The notes beneath the pieces are model-generated. The model did no database searches. It was not told the DNA's origin and worked only from the letters and a program-made list of their open reading frames with translations. This document shows, one piece after another, positions 16,341 through 24,850 of a stretch of 63,596 nt of DNA. How positions within the stretch are numbered: the first letter of the stretch is position 1; each line of letters opens with the position of its first letter. The position numbers and the translations under genes are program-made. Origin of the DNA: Paenibacillus melissococcoides (GTDB lineage: Bacteria > Bacillota > Bacilli > Paenibacillales > Paenibacillaceae); NCBI GenBank assembly GCA_944800085.1, contig CALYLO010000010.1, positions 1 to 63,596 on the forward strand, in the 5' to 3' direction.

Positions 16341-18937
16341 GTATGTACTTGGGTGCAATTGTACTTGGAGTTGCCGGTTTGACTACGTATTCAGTGTTAC
16401 ACCAGCAAAAAGTAAATCGTGAATATCGCATTTCATACCGCTATTTACGAATTATCCCGCACGAGAATATACGGGGCGATAAAGATTCTATCATGAAGCT
16501 AATCCATATCTTTAACGAGCTTCGACGAACGAACGGGGAGCGAAGAAGGCAAGGTAGAGAGTGGTTTCGATATTGGATCCATAAAAGTGAACAGGGTAAG
16601 TTGGAATTCTACTTAGGCTATCCTGAAGATCGAAAAACGGGTGTTCATCGTGCATTAATGAATACTTATCCGGATATTGAAATTAAGGAATTGCAGTCCG
16701 ACGAAATTCCTTTATGTTGGTCACAGGATTTCGGTGGAGTTTATGGAGGTCAGTTTGTTCTGCAGAGGCAAGGAGAAGAATCTGGATATGCGCTGCAGCA
16801 ATATGGAGAGAAGACAGACCTTGAAGACATTCTGAGTTGCTTAGAAGCTGGTGCAGCTGATAGTGAAGCATTTCTGGAGGTGTTATTTTCTCCAGAGTCG
16901 CACCACGAGCTCCGAAAAGTCGTGAAGAAAAGTCTTAAACGTAATGATAGACCAGTCATAAATAACGAAATATCCTTAACTGATGCGAAGGCATGGAAAG
17001 CTGCTTTCATGGGTCAAAAATATACTCCCAAACAGGCTACTAAAGGGATCTCAAAGATAGAAGTCGATGCTGATGAGAAAGGACGAATAAAGACCCTTCA
17101 ATCGCGTTATACAGGCCGTGAGTCTGTATTTAGTGTTATTGTTAGGGTTATGGTAAAGGCACCGTATGCCAATTCTATTGCCCAAACAGCTGCTGCGGTT
17201 GTTCGCCAGGCATATGCATTAGACAATGGACTTCATCTTCAGCCAGATAAGAAAATTGAAAGACAGATGTTTACCTTTGCTCCAATACCCAAGTCAAAAG
17301 GTATCATCATGACGGGGGAGGAAGTAGCCCACTTGTTCCGACTACCGCAGGGAGGGCATAGAATTTATCAATTTATCCCGCATCTAAAAAAGGGACAACG
17401 CTTACTTCAGAAAGAAGAACTCTCGCAAGGGATCTCGATTGGAACAATGGAACACCCCCTAGAAAAAAATCGAGAGGTAAAGATACCCCCGGAGCAGTTT
17501 ACGCGGCACTTTGTGCTGACGGGTAAATCTGGAGGCGGAAAATCCTCTATGTTGCTTGAAATCTTGGATTCAGTATTACAAGATTTTATAATCAATCCAG
17601 ATAAATCGATAGGGGTTACACTATTTGACCCCGCTCAAGAAACAATTGCTACGATTTTAAATCGATTACGGTTTTATGATGAAGAGATGGGTAAGAAAGT
17701 GGATTGGAGTAAGGTTCACTACTTTAATTTTAGCAATCCAAATTTTGTGCTGCCATTAAACTTGATGTACAAGCGTAATGAACATTCGATATATGAAATG
17801 ACAGAAGAAGTCGTGGACTTACTTACAAACGATTTTAGTGTTGCACCACAGATGGAACGTATTTTACGGAACGCTCTTATTACCTTGCTCTCAGACAATA
17901 CACAACAAAATACCGTATTAGGAATCATCCCATTGCTAACGAATACAAAGATTCTAGGGAGAATTTTACCGATGATAAAGGATCATCTGATTCGAGATTT
18001 TTGGATGAGTCAATTCGAGGTTCTTTCCAAGAATCTTGGGCAGGCTATAAGCCCGTTGCTTAACCGCCTAGATCCTTTTACAACCAATGTGAATATGAGA
18101 AGGATGTTCGGGTATCCAGGACTGGGGTTAGACATTCGTCGTTGGATGGACGAAGGCCATATATGCCTCTTTGATCTCAAAGGCATATCCGAACAAGCCT
18201 TGAAACTAACAGTAGGATTTACAAAAAACGAGTATCATAGAATTGCCCAGACTCGCGGTACTGGATCTAAGCCTCACCTTATTATTGAAGATGAGGCCCA
18301 TCGCACACAGTTTCCAGTCACGGAGAAAATCATTGCAGAGGATCGGAAATTTGGTCTTTCACAGGGAATATCCACCCAAAATCTTGAACAACTTAATCCG
18401 AATCTTATCAAGGCTATGGACATCATTGGGAATATCTTCACTGCGAAACTAGGGCCAACTGCAGCCGGTATGATGTCAGGCATGGTGAATGGCCATTTTG
18501 ATAAGAAGTTTCTTCAGGAGCTCCCTGAGCGGCAGATTGCGGTGTATACCTCATCTGAAGTCGATGGTCAAAAATATACAACCACAACTACAGTTACTGC
18601 TCGCCCGCCATTTGTATATCGTCCTGGTCACGGAGGGAAATGGGCCGATTATAAGGATGATAAGCAGATGAAGGAAGCTTTTGATTTTGGTCTTCAGAAG
18701 GGTGAAGAGTTGATGGCCAGAGATGGAGTACCAGTTGAAAAAGTGGATCAAGTCATTCAATCTTATATTAAGACAGGAATTATGCCAGAATGGAGAGAAG
18801 AGAAAGCTGGCAGCCATTCCGTTAACAATACAAAGTCAGAGAAATCTACTAATGCTCCAATTAAACTGCGACGTGCTTCAGCATCTAATTCAGAAGATTT
18901 GCCGGCTCCAGCTCAAAGCCGTAGCCGATGGGAATAG
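16334..18937 (+). CDS. coupling-protein-like ATPase (VirD4/HerA type)
   Basis: An 867-residue ATPase expected to link DNA to the mating channel. An N-terminal membrane helix (residues 1-20) is followed by a large non-ATPase region. Walker A is LTGKSGGGKSS near residues 396-405. ICLFDLKG and the DE-containing strand HLIIEDEAHRTQ supply Walker B-type acidic residues. It is followed by FGLSQGISTQNLEQLNP, typical of the TraG/VirD4/HerA group. ATG 16334 has AAGAGGGG 7 nt upstream; earlier GTG readings are less good. It lies 11 nt before a Replic_Relax gene, the usual neighbour of a relaxosome component. It is the counterpart of pCW3 TcpA in role, not clearly in sequence. Confidence 0.78.
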   Translation: MVSMYLGAIVLGVAGLTTYSVLHQQKVNREYRISYRYLRIIPHENIRGDKDSIMKLIHIFNELRRTNGERRRQGREWFRYWIHKSEQGKLEFYLGYPEDRKTGVHRALMNTYPDIEIKELQSDEIPLCWSQDFGGVYGGQFVLQRQGEESGYALQQYGEKTDLEDILSCLEAGAADSEAFLEVLFSPESHHELRKVVKKSLKRNDRPVINNEISLTDAKAWKAAFMGQKYTPKQATKGISKIEVDADEKGRIKTLQSRYTGRESVFSVIVRVMVKAPYANSIAQTAAAVVRQAYALDNGLHLQPDKKIERQMFTFAPIPKSKGIIMTGEEVAHLFRLPQGGHRIYQFIPHLKKGQRLLQKEELSQGISIGTMEHPLEKNREVKIPPEQFTRHFVLTGKSGGGKSSMLLEILDSVLQDFIINPDKSIGVTLFDPAQETIATILNRLRFYDEEMGKKVDWSKVHYFNFSNPNFVLPLNLMYKRNEHSIYEMTEEVVDLLTNDFSVAPQMERILRNALITLLSDNTQQNTVLGIIPLLTNTKILGRILPMIKDHLIRDFWMSQFEVLSKNLGQAISPLLNRLDPFTTNVNMRRMFGYPGLGLDIRRWMDEGHICLFDLKGISEQALKLTVGFTKNEYHRIAQTRGTGSKPHLIIEDEAHRTQFPVTEKIIAEDRKFGLSQGISTQNLEQLNPNLIKAMDIIGNIFTAKLGPTAAGMMSGMVNGHFDKKFLQELPERQIAVYTSSEVDGQKYTTTTTVTARPPFVYRPGHGGKWADYKDDKQMKEAFDFGLQKGEELMARDGVPVEKVDQVIQSYIKTGIMPEWREEKAGSHSVNNTKSEKSTNAPIKLRRASASNSEDLPAPAQSRSRWE

Positions 18938-18948
18938 GGGAAGTAATT

Positions 18949-19710
18949 ATGATATTTCAGTGGGTGGATCACCCGACATTAAAGCAAACCGAGCAATTGT
19001 TGAATCTGATATATGATTTAGGAATGGTACAAATTCGTCATCTTCAAGCGGTTACAGGATGGAGCTATCAGAAAACCAAAAAGCAGATATACTTATTTCG
19101 AAAGGACTTAAAAAAAAGGGGAGAAGATGAAACAAAGTGGCTTCGCACTGTGCATCAAAAAAAGTGGAATGACCAAATTGTATACTATCTTGGGCCACGG
19201 GCAATGTATCATGTCAACCAAATGCGTCAACAGCATATGGGTACAACCCGTGGACTGAGTCCGTATCAGCAGAGCCACTATATGGGTATAAACAATATCC
19301 TGCTAGAAGCTATTGAGTTCTTTGGTCGAGAAAAGCTTGAATGGTATACAGAGTTCGAATTAGCAGATCTCTTAACTTTACAGTTAGGAAATGTTGAGAG
19401 AAGTAAGATTTTGCGTCCAGATGCTAAGATTCGAATTGAGAATGAACATGAATATTTTGTTGAGTATGATAATGCAACTGTCGGCCCTAGAAAATTGGAG
19501 CAGAAATTTATGCGTTACATTGACTTTACCTCGAGCACAGGTTATCGGACACCTGTACTATGGGTTACTGTCACGGAGCAAAGAAAGCAGTACCTGGAAC
19601 GGAATTGGAGAGCAAGTGTAAGTAATTTTGATGGTGATGTTGTTCCTGATTCGCATTTTTTTGTAGCTGGAGAAGAATTAAGCTTATACCAAAAGTTGAG
19701 AACGTTCTAA
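18949..19710 (+). CDS. Replic_Relax family protein, candidate relaxase
   Basis: A 253-residue protein. Residues 1-90 form a winged-helix-like part (LLNLIYDLGMVQIRHLQAVT, TKKQIYLFRKDLKKRG). The C-terminal part holds RPDAKIRIENEHEYFVEYDN then KLEQKFMRYIDF, which resembles the PD-(D/E)xK nuclease core and is characteristic of the replication-relaxation family (PF13814). From memory, members of this family have been proposed as relaxases on some Bacillus plasmids. No HUH-type relaxase is present in the window. ATG 18949 is chosen for AGGGGA upstream. The stop codon lies in the loop of the terminator at 19698-19726. Confidence 0.7.
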   Translation: MIFQWVDHPTLKQTEQLLNLIYDLGMVQIRHLQAVTGWSYQKTKKQIYLFRKDLKKRGEDETKWLRTVHQKKWNDQIVYYLGPRAMYHVNQMRQQHMGTTRGLSPYQQSHYMGINNILLEAIEFFGREKLEWYTEFELADLLTLQLGNVERSKILRPDAKIRIENEHEYFVEYDNATVGPRKLEQKFMRYIDFTSSTGYRTPVLWVTVTEQRKQYLERNWRASVSNFDGDVVPDSHFFVAGEELSLYQKLRTF

Positions 19711-19726
19711 AACGTTCTCTTTTTTT
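19698..19726 (+). terminator. terminator overlapping stop codon
   Basis: GAGAACGTT pairs with AACGTTCTC around CTAA, followed by TTTTTTT. The TAA stop of the Replic_Relax gene (19708-19710) is inside the loop. It ends the long plus-strand block that starts at 462. Confidence 0.85.
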
Positions 19727-19781
19727 GCTCTGCAGGCGACGGTAGCCTCTGTCTCACACATTAGGATTGGGCTATCCGGGA

Positions 19782-20040
19782 GCGAACCTGCAGCGTGGCC
19801 AAAGGAGTCAGCCGGCAGGCAGCTTGGCCTGCGCCGGCAATGAACGGTAGGGGATAGTAGAAGAACGGCGCCCGGCGAGGAAGGGCCGGGGAAATACGGA
19901 ACTGTCGATTTTGGGGAAGCGAACGGGTTCGCTGTGACTCCTGGTATTGTAGGAACGAAGAGCAGCTGGTCTTCAGCGGTGCTCGATGCCGGTGAGCCGG
20001 CGGCAGCCAATCCGGAAAAGTGCGAGCCTAAGTAGGGCAG
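19782..20040. repeat. 237-bp family repeat, first plasmid block
   Basis: One full unit, starting at GCGAACCTGCAGCGTGGCC, of a GC-rich repeat that recurs at 20610-20790 and in four tandem units at 62165-63185. Shared landmarks are GCCGGCAATGA, AAGAACGGCGCC, CTGTCGATTTT, GCGAACGGGTTCGC, and GAGCAGCTGGTCTTCAG then GCTCGATGCC. No convincing gene is present; small ORFs here are frame artefacts. Confidence 0.85.
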
Positions 20041-20050
20041 CCAAGCATGC

Positions 20051-20600
20051 TGGAAGCATCAATTGCTCCATCGAATCGATGCAAAAGAACTAGGATTGTC
20101 TGAGCAGCTGAGCGAGCTGCCACGCTGCACCTGCAGCATCGATCGCTGCATCTAATCGATGCGAAAGAACCAGGATTGCCTGAGCAGCTGAGCGAGCTGC
20201 CACGCTGCACCTGCAGCATCGATCGCTGCATCTAATCGATGCGAAAGAACCAGGATTGCCTGAGCAGCTGAGCGAGCTGCCACGCTGCACCTGCAGCATC
20301 GATCGCTGCATCTAATCAATGCGAAAGAACCAGGATTGTCTGAGCAGCTGAGCGAGAGCTGCCACGCTGTACCTGTAGCATCGATCGCTGCATCTAATCG
20401 ATGCGAAAGAACCAGGATTGCCTGAGCAGCTGAGCGAGAGCTGCCACGCTGTACCTGCAGCATCGATCGCTGCATCTAATCGATGCGAAAGAACCAGGAT
20501 TGCCTGAGCAGCTGAGCGAGCTGCCACGCTGTACCTACAGCATCGATCGCTGCATCTAATCGATGCGAAAGAACCAGAGTTGTCTGATCAGCTGACGAAC
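20051..20600. repeat. seven tandem 80-82 bp repeats
   Basis: Seven imperfect copies with landmarks CATCTAATCGATGCGAAAG, ACCAGGATTGCCTGAGCAG, CTGAGCGAGCTGCCACGC and TGCAGCATCGATCGC. The spacing of the TCTAATCGAT landmark is 80, 80, 80, 82, 82 and 80 bp. Each copy holds short inverted repeats (CAGCTGAGCGAGCTG; ATCGATTAGATGCAGCGAT read on the other strand). The array is nested inside a 237-bp family unit. Confidence 0.92.
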
Positions 20601-20609
20601 TGCCACGCT

Positions 20610-20790
20610 GTGCCGGCAATGAGCAGCAAGAATTGAAGAACGGCGCCCGACGAGGAAGGGCCGGAAATACGAACCTGTCGATTTTCGGGAAGCGAATGGG
20701 TTCGCTGTGACTCCTGGAATTGTAGGGACGAATAGCAGCTAGCCTTCAGCTGCGCTCGATGCCGGACAGCAGGCGTGCTAAGTGGGGAAA
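20610..20790. repeat. partial 237-bp family repeat
   Basis: The right-hand remainder of the repeat unit that the 80-bp array interrupts: GCCGGCAATGAGCAGCAAG, GAACGGCGCCCGACGAGG, and then GCGAATGGGTTCGC and CTTCAGCTGCGCTCGATGCC. It runs up to the stop of the minus-strand polymerase gene. Confidence 0.8.
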
Positions 20791-20795
20791 AGGGA

Positions 20796-22037
20796 TTATT
20801 TATAGTGCCCCCCAATTTTTAATGATCTATCTTTACTCTGACCTGCCGAAGTAAAAGAACTGGCCCTAACAATCGCTGTTTCCCCGAATTTATCCCTTAT
20901 AAGATCCATCACTTGATCGACCTTCCTTTTTTTTTCTTGATCATCGAATAAAGTAAGCTGATAAAAAGAATCAGATTCAAGGCACGATAGACCTATGCCG
21001 ATTCTACGAATCGGTTGACCATTCCAATAACGGTGGAACAGCTTTTTGGCTTCTAAATAGATGTCTGTGGTTATATTTGAAGACTCAGGAAGCTTAGTTT
21101 GCCGATTGAAGCCTGTAGGATGGTTCCAGTCGGCTCCTGTACAACTTACTGTGAGCACAGAAGCACGGACATTTTTTTGCCGGCATCTTCTGCAGACTTG
21201 ATTCACGAGATCGAGTATCACAACTTCGATCTCCCACGCGGCTGCGTAATCTCGGGGAAGAGTCATACCGTTACTAATTACTTTTTGATTGTTGTGAGTC
21301 TCGGGAGTGACTGGAGAGGAGTCAATTCCATTGGCTACTTGCCATATGACCTGCCCATTTACTCCCCATCGTTTAATGAGCCGGGATAATGGTGTATTGG
21401 CGAGATCCCCAATAGTTCGGATCCCCATTCGATTGAGATGTTGCTTCATTTGTGTTCCAATAGACCACATATGCTCAACTGGATGGGGCCAAATATGTTT
21501 TATTAATTCCTCTTTTTTTAATGTAAAAATGCCAGATTTATTTTTTTTTGAAATGATATCGCAACAAACTTTTGCAAGGATTTTGTTTTGAGCGATACCA
21601 GCTCGTGCCCACACGCCCGTTTGAAGAAGTATTTGATGTTGAATGTCTCTTGCTAGCTCTTCAGCTGTCATATTAAACAAATGTAGGCTATGGGTCACGT
21701 CGATAAATAATTCATCAATACTGTACGGTTCAACCAAGTCTGTATATGATTCGAGAATTTCGGTGATCTGTAAAGAAACATCAATATAGAGCTGCATCCG
21801 AGGGGAGGCCACTATTACATCTGGACACTTTTGCAAAGCTTCCCATAACCGATCCGCTGTAGAGATGCCGAAGCTTTTTGCTATTGGGCATGCTGCCAAT
21901 ACGATGCCAGAACGACGAGCAGGATCTCCTGCTACAATAAGTGGTTTCTCCTTATATTCTGGCCGCTGGGCCTTTTCTACGCTGGCATAAAAACTCTGCA
22001 TGTCAATGAGCATGATTATACGTTCTCGTTGTTTCAT
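20796..22037 (-). CDS. Y-family DNA polymerase (UvrX/DinB-like)
   Basis: A 413-residue translesion polymerase. Metal-binding residues lie in LIDMQSFYASVE (about residues 10-21) and PYSIDELFID (SIDE at 106-109). The helix-hairpin-helix (RMGIRTIGDLANTPLSRLIK) and little-finger regions follow. ATG 22037 with GAGGTGATC upstream is chosen over the longer reading to 22127. Two DinR/LexA-type boxes overlap its promoter, so it should be induced by DNA damage. Such genes are common on Firmicutes phages and plasmids. It is convergent with the transfer block and divergent from the recombinase. Confidence 0.92.
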   Translation of the reverse strand: MKQRERIIMLIDMQSFYASVEKAQRPEYKEKPLIVAGDPARRSGIVLAACPIAKSFGISTADRLWEALQKCPDVIVASPRMQLYIDVSLQITEILESYTDLVEPYSIDELFIDVTHSLHLFNMTAEELARDIQHQILLQTGVWARAGIAQNKILAKVCCDIISKKNKSGIFTLKKEELIKHIWPHPVEHMWSIGTQMKQHLNRMGIRTIGDLANTPLSRLIKRWGVNGQVIWQVANGIDSSPVTPETHNNQKVISNGMTLPRDYAAAWEIEVVILDLVNQVCRRCRQKNVRASVLTVSCTGADWNHPTGFNRQTKLPESSNITTDIYLEAKKLFHRYWNGQPIRRIGIGLSCLESDSFYQLTLFDDQEKKRKVDQVMDLIRDKFGETAIVRASSFTSAGQSKDRSLKIGGHYK

Positions 22038-22058
22038 CAGATCACCTCGCAAAAATAG

Positions 22059-22106
22059 GAACAAACGTTCCTGTATATTATAAGGGAACGTTTGTTTTCT
22101 ATACAA
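22059..22106 (-). promoter_or_regulatory. SOS promoter with two LexA/DinR boxes
   Basis: GAACAAACGTTC (22059-22070) fits the Gram-positive LexA consensus GAAC-N4-GTTC exactly; GAACGTTTGTTT (22086-22097) is one base off. On the minus strand TTGTAT (22106-22101) and TATAAT (22082-22077) form a promoter with 18-nt spacing. One box lies between these elements and the other just after the -10. Confidence 0.8.
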
Positions 22107-22151
22107 TGGAAAACTTTGTGTAAACATGGTGGGATCTGTTGTCTTTTTAAA

Positions 22152-22183
22152 TCACGTCACGGAATGTTCCTTCTGTGACGTGA
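22152..22183. promoter_or_regulatory. 13-6-13 inverted repeat, putative recombination site
   Basis: TCACGTCACGGAA and TTCTGTGACGTGA are inverted arms (12 of 13 positions match) around TGTTCC, which is the geometry of a tyrosine-recombinase core site. A third half-site, CACGTCACAGAAGG, lies at 22273-22286 inside the recombinase gene. TATAAT at 22190-22195 with TTCCTT at 22167-22172 suggests the site overlaps the recombinase promoter, allowing autoregulation. Confidence 0.6.
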
Positions 22184-22261
22184 ATGTGCTATAATGGATT
22201 TATGGAAAAATATTGATTTGTTGATAGTATTGGCGTTATGCGTGATTGGAGGAAATAGGAA

Positions 22262-23365
22262 GTGGAACAAAACACGTCACAGAAGGTGGTTAAGCTGCCG
22301 AACGTGGCAGATGACTCGCTAATTTTTTGGAAGGAGCGATTTATGCAGGAAGAGATCATTGGCGTAAGGGATCGTGATATTGAAAAAAAGATTGAGCTAC
22401 AGCTGCAGCGATTTCTTGATTTCTATCGGGAGAGATATGGCCATGATCGAGTCTCTGCAATAACAAAGCGCGATGTCGAAGCCTGGATAGATTATTTATA
22501 TCCAGATGATCCGGATGCCCCCCATCCATTTGATGCATCGACGGCAAATAACCATAAGGCGCATTTGTCTAAGTTTATAGGTTGGGTAAAGGGGAAGGCC
22601 CCTCATTTGTTGCCTGAAGATCCGACTAAGGGAGTCAAAGACCTGAAGTTGCCGGCTCCAGAAGCCAGGGCGCTAAATGATGATCAGATTATTTCGTTAC
22701 TCAATATTTGTGATCGATTGGAACGGTTTCACCAGCTGAAGGGTCGAAGATGGAAAGGTAAGCAGGCACCATTGAAAAAGAACGCAAGGCCGAAGCGAGA
22801 TCGGGCCATTGTGTTTATGTTATTAGATACCGGTATAAGAAGGGAGATGATCGTTAATATAAATTTGGATCAATTAGAACCAAATGAACCGGCCCAGCTT
22901 CGAAAGGCAAGAAAGGCTAGATTATTAAATGTTCAGGGTAAAGGAAGGACACTTGTTAATAAGAGTCTAAGTTCAGACCTTCGAAAAGCGTTGGCCGATT
23001 ACATTGAATTTGAACGTAGCAGTGACACAGATGAGAGCAGTAAAGCACTCTTTCTAACCGCATTATCTATACCTGAGCGAAAACCTGGCGGTAGGATGCA
23101 TGTGCGAAGTATAAATCGTATTCTCCAAAAAATTGGGGAATGGCACGATGCAGAGCAAAATGATCCGGAACGTAAGATTTCTCCACTGCATCCACATAGC
23201 TTACGTCACACATATGCATTTGATCTATCTAGGCGTACACAGGGGAATCAATTTTCTTTGCAGGAAGAACTCGGGCATCGTAACGAGCGGTATATTTCTA
23301 CTTATACAAGGAAACCTGAAAAAAGTAGATACGGTGGGTTACTGGACAATCACGATGATGTGTAA
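22262..23365 (+). CDS. tyrosine recombinase
   Basis: A 367-residue phage-integrase-family enzyme. An N-terminal SAM-like DNA-binding domain (residues of about 25-130) precedes the catalytic domain with Arg in LLDTGIRREM (about 193), HPHSLRHTYAF (His-x-x-Arg, about 310) and LGHRNERYISTYTR (His and nucleophile Tyr, about 335-347). The start is GTG with GGAGG 9 nt upstream. The adjacent 13-6-13 site suggests plasmid multimer resolution or site-specific integration. An alternative is a transfer role: pCW3 TcpM, a relaxase of tcp-type plasmids, also belongs to this superfamily. Confidence 0.92.
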   Translation: MEQNTSQKVVKLPNVADDSLIFWKERFMQEEIIGVRDRDIEKKIELQLQRFLDFYRERYGHDRVSAITKRDVEAWIDYLYPDDPDAPHPFDASTANNHKAHLSKFIGWVKGKAPHLLPEDPTKGVKDLKLPAPEARALNDDQIISLLNICDRLERFHQLKGRRWKGKQAPLKKNARPKRDRAIVFMLLDTGIRREMIVNINLDQLEPNEPAQLRKARKARLLNVQGKGRTLVNKSLSSDLRKALADYIEFERSSDTDESSKALFLTALSIPERKPGGRMHVRSINRILQKIGEWHDAEQNDPERKISPLHPHSLRHTYAFDLSRRTQGNQFSLQEELGHRNERYISTYTRKPEKSRYGGLLDNHDDV

Positions 23366-23504
23366 CTCAATTTACCGATAAAAAATAGCCCTATGGTAGG
23401 GTCATTTCCTATTCATATTGGGTCATATACGACGTGGTAGTGGTTTTTCTATATTTCTCTAAAGCTTCTGGAAAACATCTTCATGTGGGAGGAATTGAGT
23501 TACA
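23361..23504. repeat. 12-bp inverted repeats after recombinase gene
   Basis: TGTAACTCAATT (23361-23372, overlapping the recombinase stop) and AATTGAGTTACA (23493-23504) are perfect inverted copies 120 bp apart. Role unknown; they could be accessory recombinase sites or the trace of an excised element. Confidence 0.5.
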
Positions 23505-23542
23505 GGAACTTATTAAATAATGAATAACCAGGGGTCAAAATT

Positions 23543-23716
23543 ATGCGAAATTCTCCTCGATTAATGAAAATCATCGTGATGATGCAAGTGATAATACTGG
23601 TTTTCATTAGAGTAAATTATGGGTACACTAATGCACTTTGGGCACTCGTTCCCACAATTGCGATCGGCCTAATTGTCTCTGTATTAATTGGTCGCTTTCA
23701 AAAAGATACAAATTGA
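23543..23716 (+). CDS. 57-residue membrane protein
   Basis: A short hydrophobic protein with two predicted membrane helices (IIVMMQVIILVFI and LWALVPTIAIGLIVSVLI), ending in charged residues RFQKDTN. The ribosome site is weak (GGGG 8 nt before ATG). It begins the plus-strand cluster of small genes. Function unknown. Confidence 0.5.
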   Translation: MRNSPRLMKIIVMMQVIILVFIRVNYGYTNALWALVPTIAIGLIVSVLIGRFQKDTN

Positions 23717-23750
23717 ATAATTCCGTTCTAAACGGAGAAGGAGCAATAGT

Positions 23751-24131
23751 ATGACGAAGAACAGCATTACAGGCGAATGGTATGCTTCCAAAGAGAATGT
23801 AAAAGGAGTTCTGAGTGGAAAGTCAGGGAGGACTGGTTGGACGATCAACTTTGAGGAGCTTTCCAGAATTACAAACGGACATCCAGAGTTCTTGGAGAAA
23901 GTAAAGGCCTTTACAGAAATGGATCTTGGCGGTGTTTATAAAGCAGCTGTATATCGTTCGTTCTCAGATGACCATCATGGGAACAAATCGGAACATATAG
24001 CGATTGTCTTTGATGTTGTAGACACTTATATAAAAATTTTATCTTGCCGTGTCGATCATGAGCAGCAACCTCATGTATTTGAAACTAGCTTCAACAAGTC
24101 CTATGTGTGGTCAATGGCGACGATGCTTTAG
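23751..24131 (+). CDS. hypothetical protein, 126 residues
   Basis: A soluble 126-residue protein with no domain I recognise. AGAAGGAG precedes ATG 23751. Codon use looks like that of the neighbours. It is followed 30 nt later by another small gene, which suggests a short operon. Confidence 0.65.
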   Translation: MTKNSITGEWYASKENVKGVLSGKSGRTGWTINFEELSRITNGHPEFLEKVKAFTEMDLGGVYKAAVYRSFSDDHHGNKSEHIAIVFDVVDTYIKILSCRVDHEQQPHVFETSFNKSYVWSMATML

Positions 24132-24161
24132 GCTACAAAATGAATAGGGGGAGTGTATTAC

Positions 24162-24389
24162 ATGCGAGAAACTGTATGGACAGGAGATTTAACCCTTAAT
24201 GAAGTTGTTATTCTCCAGATGTCTCTCGATGAATCTATCGAAAGTTTTCAAAGAACAATAAAAGAAATTTCCGAATCGCAAGCCATGAATTTAACAAATG
24301 AGAAAAAGAAAGAGCTTATTGCTCGTTATGAAGATAGAGTGGCTGCTTACTCGATGTTAAAGGAACGATTTGATCAGGTATCGTATTAA
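24162..24389 (+). CDS. small helical hypothetical protein
   Basis: A 75-residue, strongly helical, charged protein (LDESIESFQRTIKEISESQ, NEKKKELIARYEDRVAAYS) that may form a coiled coil. ATG 24162 with AGGGGG upstream is preferred; GTG 24153 would add three residues. Function unknown. Confidence 0.6.
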   Translation: MRETVWTGDLTLNEVVILQMSLDESIESFQRTIKEISESQAMNLTNEKKKELIARYEDRVAAYSMLKERFDQVSY

Positions 24390-24619
24390 ATAACGGAGTT
24401 GTTAAGAAGGACTTCCGGCCAACACAAATTATCAAGACGTCTGCAGAGACATATATGAAAATCATCAACCAATGCAAGCATTCCTAAAGGGGAAGGTGAA
24501 TATGGGGATCGAAGTAGATCAAATTCAGCTGCTTTAAATAAAGTGATAATAGGATAAGGAGGAAGTGGTGGTACCAATCCCTGGACACCGTACATAATTT
24601 TAAAAAAGGATTTGATGGC

Positions 24620-24850
24620 GTGTTAAAAGAGTATTTATCAAATCATAAAGTAGTGGCTCTCCATGTGGCCAGCTTGATTATTACAATAGCTTTACTAAAT
24701 CATGAAACAACAAAAGAGAATTTGAGCGTTCTCGAATTCTTTATTAAATATCCTTTTAAATTAATTTTGATTTTTCTACTGGTAGTCGTTCCCTTTGGTC
24801 TACTTACTGGAGTTGTTTTCTACATCTCGTCAGGAAGAAAGCGAAATTAA
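24620..24850 (+). CDS. 76-residue membrane protein
   Basis: Two hydrophobic segments (VVALHVASLIITIALL and LILIFLLVVVPFGLLTGVVF) separated by a charged loop and ending in SSGRKRN. The start is GTG with AAGGA 9 nt upstream. No family recognised. The 230 nt before it hold an open stretch without a start codon, perhaps a decayed gene. Confidence 0.5.
   Translation: MLKEYLSNHKVVALHVASLIITIALLNHETTKENLSVLEFFIKYPFKLILIFLLVVVPFGLLTGVVFYISSGRKRN

Noticed and set aside
20051..20600. CRISPR array
   Set aside because: The whole 80-bp unit is conserved, without unique spacers, and no cas genes are present.
19684..20815. Several minus-strand ORFs of 67-108 codons in the repeat block
   Set aside because: They follow the repeat periodicity and overlap each other; no start signals.
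24386..24595. 69-codon minus-strand ORF
   Set aside because: Pro-rich nonsense-like translation, no ribosome site, overlaps plus-strand context.
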